From CAYYNQ01 sp964473105 (GTDB lineage: Bacteria; Sumerlaeota; Sumerlaeia; MVZB01): 6,938 nt of DNA. Location: contig CAYYNQ010000029.1 of the NCBI GenBank assembly GCA_964473105.1, positions 1 through 6,938 on the forward strand. Direction: 5' to 3'. Below the pieces are notes generated by a model. It worked only from the letters and a program-made list of their open reading frames with translations, was not told the DNA's origin and did not search any database. The translations under genes were made by a program, and so were the position numbers. Below are positions 1-5,635 of the stretch, one piece after another. Within the stretch, counting starts at the first letter, position 1; each line of letters begins with the position of its first letter.

Positions 1-245
1 TCGGCAGAAGCGGCACGGCGAGCGGCACGTTAACCAACTGCATCGGGGGAGACGCTTCCTTCGGCGGCGCCGGCGATGCGAGCGGCACGTTTACCAACTG
101 CATCGGAGGGGGGCAATCCTTCGGCAGAAACGGCACGGCGAGCGGAGGCAAATTTTATTTCTGCTCCGGCGGATCATCGAGTTTCACAACAAGCGGCAGT
201 CCCACGGTCGTTCATTGTATACAAGACGGCGTATCCTATCCGTAA
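1..245 (+). CDS. C-terminal end of a Gly/Ser/Thr-rich tandem-repeat protein (5' end outside window)
   Basis: An open frame enters from the left edge (first full codon at 3) and stops with TAA at 243-245, giving 80 visible residues. Two complete 20-residue repeats of the form G-x-x-G-x-A-SGT(L/F)TNCIGG-x-x-SF and a third degenerate one fill residues 1-61. A short non-repeat tail ends in HCIQDGVSYP. Composition is Gly, Ser, Thr, Asn and Cys with one Cys per repeat and no charged clusters or membrane segment. Such short-period repeats usually fold as a beta-solenoid or beta-helix and are common in surface or secreted proteins; this is inference. No sorting signal or membrane anchor can be recognised at the C-terminus. 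The codon pattern and preserved frame through the repeats argue for a real gene. I do not recognise a named family, and the N-terminal part that could define it is missing. Confidence 0.75.
   Translation, partial: GRSGTASGTLTNCIGGDASFGGAGDASGTFTNCIGGGQSFGRNGTASGGKFYFCSGGSSSFTTSGSPTVVHCIQDGVSYP
3..185 (+). repeat. 60-bp in-frame tandem repeat (2 full units plus 1 diverged 63-bp unit)
   Basis: Units lie at 3-62, 63-122 and 123-185. By eye, units 1 and 2 differ at 15 of 60 positions. The first 24 nt of units 1 and 3 differ at only 2 positions. Differences cluster in codons 2-5 and 15-18 of the unit, while the core encoding ASGT(L/F)TNCIGG is nearly fixed. The third unit keeps the opening (GRNGTASG) and the closing SF but has a different middle (GKFYFCSGGSS), so it looks like the capping repeat. 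The period is a multiple of three, so copy-number change would not shift the frame. The array continues past the left edge, and its full length cannot be seen. Confidence 0.85.
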
Positions 246-254
246 GCGCTGATG

Positions 255-294
255 GCGGGTGATTTCAGGGGGTCTGCCCTGTGAGATGGCCCGC
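255..294 (+). other. Two-tier hairpin just after the repeat-protein stop codon
   Basis: GCGGG (255-259) can pair with CCCGC (290-294), enclosing an inner stem CAGGG (266-270) with CCCTG (277-281) and loop GGTCTG. It starts 9 nt after the TAA, where a terminator would sit. The sequence after it on the plus strand is AATAAAG, not a T run, so it does not qualify as a standard intrinsic terminator. It may be an mRNA 3'-end structure or chance. Confidence 0.3.
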
Positions 295-304
295 AATAAA
301 GAGA

Positions 305-330
305 TCCCCGATCGCCGAAGCAGTCGGGGA
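305..330 (-). terminator. Probable intrinsic terminator with cUUCGg tetraloop, downstream of tRNA-His
   Basis: Read on the minus strand, TCCCCGACTGC and GCGATCGGGGA form an 11-bp stem with one C-A mismatch and one G-U pair, closed by the extra-stable C(UUCG)G loop. The following minus-strand bases TCTCTTTATT are T-rich. The UUCG loop exists only on the minus strand; plus-strand RNA would have CGAA and no T run afterwards, so the polarity is minus. It sits about 120 nt beyond the tRNA 3' end, so a precursor ending here would carry a long 3' trailer. There is no competing gene on that strand. Its oligo-T tract is interrupted, so efficiency may be moderate. Confidence 0.5.
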
Positions 331-449
331 CAATGTTTCCAGAATGTTTCGGAGAACAGGGCTGATATTCAGACCATATGGAGCTGGAACAGAGTCGAGT
401 GAAGTATAAGGGGTGAAGGGGGATGTCGTTTCTATTCAGCGATCTGTGA

Positions 450-526
450 TGGGGTGGGTGATGGGATTTGAACCCACGGCCTCCGGAACCACAATCCAGC
501 GCTCTAACCAACTGAGCTACACCCAC
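450..526 (-). tRNA. tRNA-His (anticodon GUG), CCA encoded
   Basis: The minus strand folds as a full cloverleaf. The acceptor GTGGGTG (520-526) pairs perfectly with CACCCAC (454-460). The D arm is GCTC/GAGC with loop AGTTGGTTA. The anticodon stem CTGGA/TCCGG encloses loop TTGTGGT, which puts GTG at positions 34-36 (His). The variable loop is AGGCC, and the T arm GTGGG/CCCAT has loop TTTGAAT. The discriminator is C73 (453) and CCA is genomically encoded (450-452). Position 527 supplies an encoded G-1 opposite C73, the identity pair that histidyl-tRNA synthetase recognises in bacteria, so the mature RNA should be 450-527 on the minus strand. It has its own promoter at 588-617. Confidence 0.96.
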
Positions 527-587
527 CATCAGGAGAAGGGGAATTTAGTCCACCGGGATGCCTGACCCCGAAAAACAAGCGGACCAC

Positions 588-617
588 ATCATAAAAAATG
601 AACCTGCAGGCCGTCAA
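588..617 (-). promoter_or_regulatory. Sigma70-type promoter for tRNA-His
   Basis: On the minus strand TTGACG (612-617) and TATGAT (588-593) are separated by 18 bp. Each hexamer matches the housekeeping consensus at 5 of 6 positions. Transcription should begin around 580-582, leaving a 5' leader of about 55 nt before G-1 of the tRNA at 527. No other gene starts between this promoter and the tRNA. The -35 box is about 90 nt past the stop of the ligase gene on the same strand, so the tRNA can be expressed independently of it. Confidence 0.65.
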
Positions 618-705
618 GCGGGATTTCATAACAGGCTTCGGTAGCCAATGGATATATAATTATTTTCCCTCAGCGTGTCCTGCGGGTGGAACCAGATGAA
701 ACACC

Positions 706-2694
706 TCATTCAAGACGGGCCCTGAGTTCTCTGATCCGGGGTATTTCATATTCCCACAGGGGCAGGTCATGGTTTTTAATATACTGGATGTCCTCCAGTG
801 CATCCTTTACCCGTCCGGCCCTGAGGTTCAACTCGCTGCGCTGCAGCCGGTAAGCGACCTTCGAGGGGTATCTCTGCACCGCTTCACCAGCCGCCACGAT
901 CGCCTCACTGAGCCTGCCTCCTTGGTCATACCAGATAGACTGGACCGATCTGATGGACGCTGAGTACGGATTCAAATCTGCCGCCTGTACCAGAAGTGGC
1001 CAGGCCATCGAGTAATTGTCCTGTCCGTCCTTCACCACAGGGTCCCTCATCTTCAGTTGAGCACGGGTGACCAGGTACTGCGGATGATCAGGCAGCCACG
1101 TCGCAGCTTTTTCGAGTGTCTTCTCGGCTTCATTCAGGTGATTCATCTGGATCAGGTCAACTGATTTCCATCTGTGATGTGCTGCAAATTGCTGCCGGGT
1201 GGTGCAGATGACCGCAATCCCAACAAGGAAGAGGTAAACGCATCTCATCAGTTCCGGGTATTTCATGGACTGACCTCTTCCATGTCCCGTTATTATGGTC
1301 AGGCCGCTGCCGCAGAGCAGCCCGGCCACGAGCAGGAAATCACGGTTTTCCATGGTGATCTGGAACAAGCCGCTGAAACAGAGAAGACATCCTCCCGACA
1401 GGATCCATACGGCTTCCACCCTGAGGCGGCTTATAAACAAACCAAATGTCCTGCGAATGACCGAGCCCCAGAACGCCACGATTAAAAACAAACCCGGAAC
1501 CCCCAGTTCCGCAAGGGATCGGAAAATCCATGAATGTACGAAACGGCTTTCCCGGGCAAGCTCCGGCTTGAGTGTCCCGTAAAGGAGCTCAAAGCTTCCG
1601 GGGCCGCTACCCAGCAGGGGATTTTCAATCCAGACACGGGTCGCGATCTGCCAGTAGAACAGGCGCTCGTGGATTGTCGAAATGTTCGCGAGTCGCTGAC
1701 CCCAAGTTTCATTGAACGCACCGGATTGGATGACCGGCATGGTTGCAACCAAAATAAACAGCAGGAATATCCGGGGAGACCTCCTGTTTTTCCGTCGGCT
1801 GCCTTTGTTCGGGTCCAGCCTGAAATACAGGGCAACAAACAGGGTCGCGATGATGAGCGTCAGCAAGCCGCCCCGGCTCCCTGACATCAGGATCAGGATG
1901 CAGGACAGCAGGTATCCAAGCCATCCCATGGCCCGCCAGCCACGGTTTTCCCCGCGGCCAACGGTTGCAAGGCAGAACACGGCCATCATTGCAAGTTGTG
2001 AACTGAACATGTTTGAATCACCCAGCCTGCCGCCGACACGTCTTTCTTCCAGCGCATGCAGCAGGCTCTGCGTATGGAGGTCCGTGACGGCTCCGGACAA
2101 ACCTTGCCTCATGTAATGGAGGGTTTCGGGATGGGATATGAAGTATTGATGGAGTGCATGCAGCGTGAATCCCAGTGTTGCCACGACCAGTAAACGACGT
2201 GTTGTTCTCCATGCCAGGCCTGAATCCGACGGCTGATCCTGCTCACCGGTATTGTCGTCAGGCAGCTCCATGCGCAGTCCCAGGCCGGCAAGATACATCC
2301 CGGTCACAACTCCAAGTGCCATCCAGAGATGTCCGATGACCATGGCCCTGCCTGCAAACGGAACGTCCATGAACATCCAGCGAACCGCAGTCCAGATTGC
2401 AAGCAGAAGGACACATGGAACCACGAAACCGGGGATTGAGTTACGCCAAACCTGATCCCGGGGGTGTAGACGAAGGTCCGTTGCGAACATGACCAGCGTC
2501 CCTGCGGTGATGATCAGGTAAATCAGGAGATTCGTGACCGGATAGATCCCATGCGGATAGATAAAGACCGAGCTGATGATCAACCCGAGCAGGATCCCCA
2601 GGTATATCCAGATCCTGTTGACCGGGACGTGACGACGGGGTGCCAGGTGTTGATTCGGGCCGGGAGATTGGTGCAGGCCGTTTTGAACAGGCAT
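706..2694 (-). CDS. O-antigen ligase / Wzy_C-family polytopic membrane protein with C-terminal TPR-like domain
   Basis: This 662-residue inner-membrane protein has about a dozen hydrophobic segments (roughly 28-47, 52-72, 88-108, 117-138, 165-185, 230-246, 255-292, 307-322, 397-412, 426-446, 452-469, 481-498). Family hallmarks are GGRLGDSNMFSSQLA (221-235), the LMSGSRGG motif (269-276) after a membrane helix, and a large periplasmic loop with HERLFYW..A.......PLLGSGPGSF (342-368). The loop ends in HSWIFRSLAELGVPG (387-401). The Arg of SGSRGG and the His of HSW match the residues generally considered essential in WaaL-type ligases. Members join glycan from undecaprenyl-PP to lipid A core, or polymerise it; sequence alone cannot separate ligase from polymerase. 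Residues about 505-660 form two or three TPR-like helical hairpins (LNEAEKTLEKAATWLPDHPQ; LSEAIVAAGEAVQRYP; VKDALEDIQYI). A TAA lies four codons upstream in frame and the next Met is residue 69, inside the membrane region, which fixes the ATG at 2694. It has no close Shine-Dalgarno sequence. It diverges from lipB. Confidence 0.85.
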   Translation of the reverse strand: MPVQNGLHQSPGPNQHLAPRRHVPVNRIWIYLGILLGLIISSVFIYPHGIYPVTNLLIYLIITAGTLVMFATDLRLHPRDQVWRNSIPGFVVPCVLLLAIWTAVRWMFMDVPFAGRAMVIGHLWMALGVVTGMYLAGLGLRMELPDDNTGEQDQPSDSGLAWRTTRRLLVVATLGFTLHALHQYFISHPETLHYMRQGLSGAVTDLHTQSLLHALEERRVGGRLGDSNMFSSQLAMMAVFCLATVGRGENRGWRAMGWLGYLLSCILILMSGSRGGLLTLIIATLFVALYFRLDPNKGSRRKNRRSPRIFLLFILVATMPVIQSGAFNETWGQRLANISTIHERLFYWQIATRVWIENPLLGSGPGSFELLYGTLKPELARESRFVHSWIFRSLAELGVPGLFLIVAFWGSVIRRTFGLFISRLRVEAVWILSGGCLLCFSGLFQITMENRDFLLVAGLLCGSGLTIITGHGRGQSMKYPELMRCVYLFLVGIAVICTTRQQFAAHHRWKSVDLIQMNHLNEAEKTLEKAATWLPDHPQYLVTRAQLKMRDPVVKDGQDNYSMAWPLLVQAADLNPYSASIRSVQSIWYDQGGRLSEAIVAAGEAVQRYPSKVAYRLQRSELNLRAGRVKDALEDIQYIKNHDLPLWEYEIPRIRELRARLE

Positions 2695-2700
2695 GGATCC

Positions 2701-2729
2701 ATTTTATCCCTGGATGCAAAGGCGATCAA
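2701..2729 (-). promoter_or_regulatory. Promoter of the O-antigen-ligase-like gene, predicting a leaderless mRNA
   Basis: On the minus strand TTGATC (2724-2729; 4 of 6 consensus) and TAAAAT (2701-2706; 5 of 6) are exactly 17 bp apart. Six bases separate the -10 box from the ATG at 2692-2694, so the usual start distance puts +1 at or within a base or two of the A of the start codon. The only purine-rich candidate ribosome site (AGGGA at 2707-2711) is 12 nt from the ATG and would lie upstream of the transcript start. A longer transcript from a distal promoter is not excluded. Confidence 0.5.
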
Positions 2730-2755
2730 GATTAAGGCTGCCGTTGGAAGGAAGA

Positions 2756-2813
2756 TATCATAACCTGTCAGGTGTCGGGAGCTTCCCGTTTCACCCGACT
2801 GGAAACCGGTTTC
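2756..2813 (+). promoter_or_regulatory. lipB upstream region: weak -10 box and three palindromes
   Basis: A TATCAT -10-like hexamer (2756-2761) has only a poor -35 partner (TTAAGG, 18 bp upstream), so it is a weak promoter call. Downstream are three perfect short inverted repeats: ACCTG-T-CAGGT (2763-2773), CGGGA-GCT-TCCCG (2776-2788) and GAAACCGGTTTC (2802-2813). The first overlaps the predicted start point, and the last abuts the lipB ribosome-binding site. They may be operator sites or leader hairpins. None matches a regulator I can name. The middle one lacks a T run, so it is not a normal terminator. Confidence 0.3.
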
Positions 2814-2823
2814 AGGATATATC

Positions 2824-3552
2824 ATGAGCAGGCCAGGCCAACAAATCCTTGATTCGCCCGGGAAAGCAGCGTTTTACGACTGGGGAATGGGTGATTACGG
2901 CCGGATCCTGAGGCTCCAGGAGGAACTTCGGACAAGTCGTGAAAATAATGAAATTGATGACATATGGATCGCGGGTCAACATCCGGCCGTCATTACGCAG
3001 GGTGTTAGGGGCGGGCCGGCGGACCTTGTTGGCAACCACGACATCCAGGTCTTTGAAATTGACCGCGGGGGCCAGACCACAATCCATAACCCGGGACAGG
3101 TTGTGATTTATCCGATCATCCGGACCCGACACGAACTGACCGCACAAGCCAGAATCCCCCGGATGCTGCTGACCGGTGTCCAATCATGGATTGAGGGCAA
3201 AACCGGAATCAGGCCGGAAATATTTAAGGGCCGTCCAGGATTGTTCTGGAACCACCGCAAGGTCGCGGCCGTCGGGATTTCGATCCATCGTGGCATTACG
3301 ATGCATGGAATCGCGATCAATATTTGTAATGACCTAGGTCCATGGATCAATATCGTGCCTTGTGGGGAACCGGATACATTTCCGGTGACCCTGAATGAGG
3401 CCGCCCGGATAAAATATCATCCGGTTGATTTCCTTGAGGATATCCCGTTCTGGTTGATGAACTTCTGGGGCTATCAAACCGTGAAGGTCATGGATACCCT
3501 GCCCACATCCGTATCCCATTTAACCATGAATCCCGAAACCGGGAAGACCTGA
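2824..3552 (+). CDS. lipB: Octanoyltransferase LipB (lipoyl(octanoyl) transferase)
   Basis: LipB moves an octanoyl group from octanoyl-ACP to lysines of lipoyl domains (pyruvate and 2-oxoglutarate dehydrogenase E2, GcvH) in the cytoplasm; LipA then inserts sulfur. The 242-residue protein has the family's usual size. It shows RGGQTTIHNPGQ (81-92), matching the RGGQxTxHGPGQ substrate-pocket motif except Asn for the usual Gly after His. GRPG (136-139) and RKVAAVGI (145-152) with the catalytic Lys146 follow, then HGIAIN (161-166) and IVPCG (177-181) with the catalytic Cys180. The Lys-Cys spacing of 34 equals that remembered for E. coli (K135/C169) and M. tuberculosis (K142/C176). Start ATG 2824 is supported by AGGA at 2814-2817, 6 nt upstream; the frame is closed upstream by TAA at 2761-2763. 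rnr follows 16 nt after its stop. No lipA, lplA or lipoyl-domain gene is in the window. Confidence 0.93.
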   Translation: MSRPGQQILDSPGKAAFYDWGMGDYGRILRLQEELRTSRENNEIDDIWIAGQHPAVITQGVRGGPADLVGNHDIQVFEIDRGGQTTIHNPGQVVIYPIIRTRHELTAQARIPRMLLTGVQSWIEGKTGIRPEIFKGRPGLFWNHRKVAAVGISIHRGITMHGIAINICNDLGPWINIVPCGEPDTFPVTLNEAARIKYHPVDFLEDIPFWLMNFWGYQTVKVMDTLPTSVSHLTMNPETGKT

Positions 3553-3568
3553 AAGATCCGGTTCCTAA

Positions 3569-5635
3569 ATGAAGCCCAGAAGATCAGCACGAGATTCACG
3601 CTTGAATGACATTGTGGTCGGACGATACCAGGCCGCCCGCAAAAGAGGTGGTTACCTGGTGCCCGATGACCCGGCCATTGCCGATATTCGGATCCCTGAG
3701 CGGGGATCGGGTTCGGTTCTCGATGGTGACCAGGCAACGGTCCGGATCTACCGCTGCAAGCCGGGACGGGTTGCCCGGGGCGAGATTGTCACGGTAATGC
3801 GCCGAGCCCATCGCCGTATTGCCGGACGCATTGAACGCAATGGGAAATCTTTTTTCCTGATACCCGGCAACCCCAAGCTGGATCTAGTTGTCCAGTTGGC
3901 CCTGAAGAATTTCAGGGCGGATGAAGTCGGGTTGGGGGTGTGGGGTGTCGCAGAGATACGCAAGTGGCCCGCCACTGACCGGATTTTCAGCCTCAAGGGT
4001 GATCTTGTCGAAATCCTGGGGCAAGAGGACGAGCAGGGATTCCCCATCCTGCTGCGGCTGAACAAGGATGGCATGGGGACCCATTTCAACAGCAAGGTGC
4101 AGGCAGAAGCGCAGGCTCTTGGCCAATCGACTATCGGGGCAACGGATATCGAAATCCGAAGGGATCTTCGGGGTGAAAGGATCTTCACGATTGACCCCGT
4201 CCGGGCAAAGGATTTTGATGATGCTGTCCAGTTGATCGACTCATCCGGAGATGGCTGGATGGTCGGGGTCCACATCGCCGATGTCGCCCATTATATACAG
4301 CCAGGCTCGGCGATTGATGTTGAGGCCCACGAGCGAGCGACATCCGTTTATCCGGTTGATCGGGTGATCCCGATGTTGCCCGAGTCCCTGTCGAACAACC
4401 TGTGCAGCTTGCGACCGGGTGAAGACAAGCTGACCATGAGCGTCTCATTTCGGGTCAGGCCCGATGGGAGTCTGGACAAGATATACCTGTTTGAATCCGT
4501 CATTCATTCTGTCCGTCGGTTCAGCTATGAGGATGTCCAGGCCTTGCTCGATGGCCGGGGAGGGAAGATGGGTGCGCAGCAGGCAAAATCGGCGGGGCAA
4601 ACCGGGAGACATCATATCCCCAAGGCTCTTGAGGATGACCTGATGGAACTGCACGAGGCTGCCGGGGCATTGCGCGGCCGGCGTTTTGGGAGGGGTGCCC
4701 TGCAACTGGACCTTCCGGAGCCGGAGTTCATTTTTGATGAATCGGGTAATGTGACCGACCTTGTCCGCCGCAAAAGCAATGAATCTCACCAGTTGATCGA
4801 GGAGTTCATGATTGCCGCGAATGAGGCGGTTTCCCGTCAACTGGAGAAAGCAGGATACCCGGCCCTCTTCAGGGTACACGATAAGCCCGAAGATTCCGCA
4901 TTCAAGCCGATCCTTCCCGCACTGGAGCGGATGGGCATTCGTATACCTCCGGGCCGACTGGATATCCGTGAGTGTTTCCAGCAGATCCTGAATCAGGCAC
5001 TGGCAAAACCTGCACGAAATGTCATTCAACGTTGGCTTCTCCGTGTGATGATGCGGGCCGAGTACAGGCATGTCAATATCGGCCATTTCGGCTTGGCATC
5101 GGACAGTTATGTGCATTTCACCTCCCCCATCCGGCGATATCCAGATCTCGTGAATCACCGGATTGTGCGGGCCTATATCCGGGGGGTTCGGCCGGGTGAC
5201 ATGGAACTGGGGGAATCGACGGGTGATATCGGGATGACCAGCCGACATGCCTCACGGATGGAGGAGCGTGCACAGAAGATAGAATGGGATGCGCAGGCCA
5301 TTTATTCCATGCAGTTCATGAAGCTTCATCTGGGATCGGTCTTCAAAGGGTTTGTCAGCGGCGTGGCCCGGGTCGGATTGTTCGTGGAACTGCTCGATTA
5401 CCCGGTCGAGGGATTGATCAGGGTCGCCATGCTTGACGACGACTATTATGAGCTGGATGAAGTGCGGCTTTTACTGAGGGGAAGAAACAGGGGGAAGAGT
5501 TTCGGCGTTGGCGATCCGCTGAAGGTGATGGTCGAGAAGGTGAACATCCACGATGGCCTCATGAGCCTGATACTCATCGATCATGGAAGAAAGCGTCCGG
5601 TCAAAAAAAAACGAACCACCCGGCGCAATGCCTAG
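3569..5635 (+). CDS. rnr: Ribonuclease R (RNase II/R family 3'-5' exoribonuclease)
   Basis: RNase R processively degrades RNA from the 3' end, including structured RNA, and takes part in rRNA/tRNA quality control. The 688-residue protein has N-terminal cold-shock-like domains (about 16-75 and 80-160; GRYQAARKRGGYLVPDD at 18-34). The RNB catalytic domain (about 195-535) contains TIDPVRAKDFDDA (207-219) with the metal-binding Asp set D209/D215/D217/D218. The RNase II/R signature is at 506-530 (HFGLASDSY, then HFTSPIRRYPDL). An S1 domain (about 588-670) is followed by the basic tail KRPVKKKRTTRR. It is shorter than the 813-residue E. coli enzyme; the basic C-terminus and S1 favour RNase R over RNase II. 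A polar Gly/Gln/Lys-rich stretch at 329-350 interrupts the RNB domain. An in-frame TAA immediately precedes the ATG, fixing the earliest start. There is no clear Shine-Dalgarno sequence, so coupling to lipB is likely. The stop overlaps that of the opposing gene. Confidence 0.95.
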   Translation: MKPRRSARDSRLNDIVVGRYQAARKRGGYLVPDDPAIADIRIPERGSGSVLDGDQATVRIYRCKPGRVARGEIVTVMRRAHRRIAGRIERNGKSFFLIPGNPKLDLVVQLALKNFRADEVGLGVWGVAEIRKWPATDRIFSLKGDLVEILGQEDEQGFPILLRLNKDGMGTHFNSKVQAEAQALGQSTIGATDIEIRRDLRGERIFTIDPVRAKDFDDAVQLIDSSGDGWMVGVHIADVAHYIQPGSAIDVEAHERATSVYPVDRVIPMLPESLSNNLCSLRPGEDKLTMSVSFRVRPDGSLDKIYLFESVIHSVRRFSYEDVQALLDGRGGKMGAQQAKSAGQTGRHHIPKALEDDLMELHEAAGALRGRRFGRGALQLDLPEPEFIFDESGNVTDLVRRKSNESHQLIEEFMIAANEAVSRQLEKAGYPALFRVHDKPEDSAFKPILPALERMGIRIPPGRLDIRECFQQILNQALAKPARNVIQRWLLRVMMRAEYRHVNIGHFGLASDSYVHFTSPIRRYPDLVNHRIVRAYIRGVRPGDMELGESTGDIGMTSRHASRMEERAQKIEWDAQAIYSMQFMKLHLGSVFKGFVSGVARVGLFVELLDYPVEGLIRVAMLDDDYYELDEVRLLLRGRNRGKSFGVGDPLKVMVEKVNIHDGLMSLILIDHGRKRPVKKKRTTRRNA

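Noticed and set aside
1..185. CRISPR array or diversity-generating retroelement target
   Set aside because: The repeats are contiguous, in frame and coding with no spacers, and no reverse transcriptase or template repeat is present in the window.
215..224. TTGTATACAA palindrome
   Set aside because: It lies inside the coding sequence of the repeat protein; a single 10-bp palindrome there is expected by chance.
236..529. Minus-strand ORF of 97 codons beginning MVGVAQLVRALDCG
   Set aside because: This is the well-known spurious translation of a tRNA gene; the first 27 or so codons are tRNA-His and the rest is intergenic.
634..646. GGCT-TCGGT-AGCC hairpin as terminator of the ligase gene
   Set aside because: The stem is only 4 bp and no T tract follows on the minus strand; no convincing terminator for the ligase gene was found.
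651..666. TATATAATTATTTT stretch resembling a -10 box on the plus strand (TATAAT 655-660)
   Set aside because: No acceptable -35 hexamer lies at 16-18 bp, and transcription would run antisense into the ligase gene; more likely an AT-rich intergenic spot.
1174..2116. Several plus-strand ORFs of about 95-134 codons inside the ligase gene
   Set aside because: They are shadows of the membrane-protein gene; none has recognisable domains and they overlap one another in different frames.
3748..4275. 175-codon minus-strand ORF antisense to the 5' part of rnr
   Set aside because: It overlaps a confident gene fully, its composition is Arg/Ser/Pro-rich as in shadow frames, and it has no domain.
4445..5248. 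267-codon minus-strand ORF antisense to rnr
   Set aside because: It lies wholly inside the RNB domain of a confidently identified RNase R. The product has no recognisable motif, and such long antisense frames arise from codon bias in G+C-rich genes.
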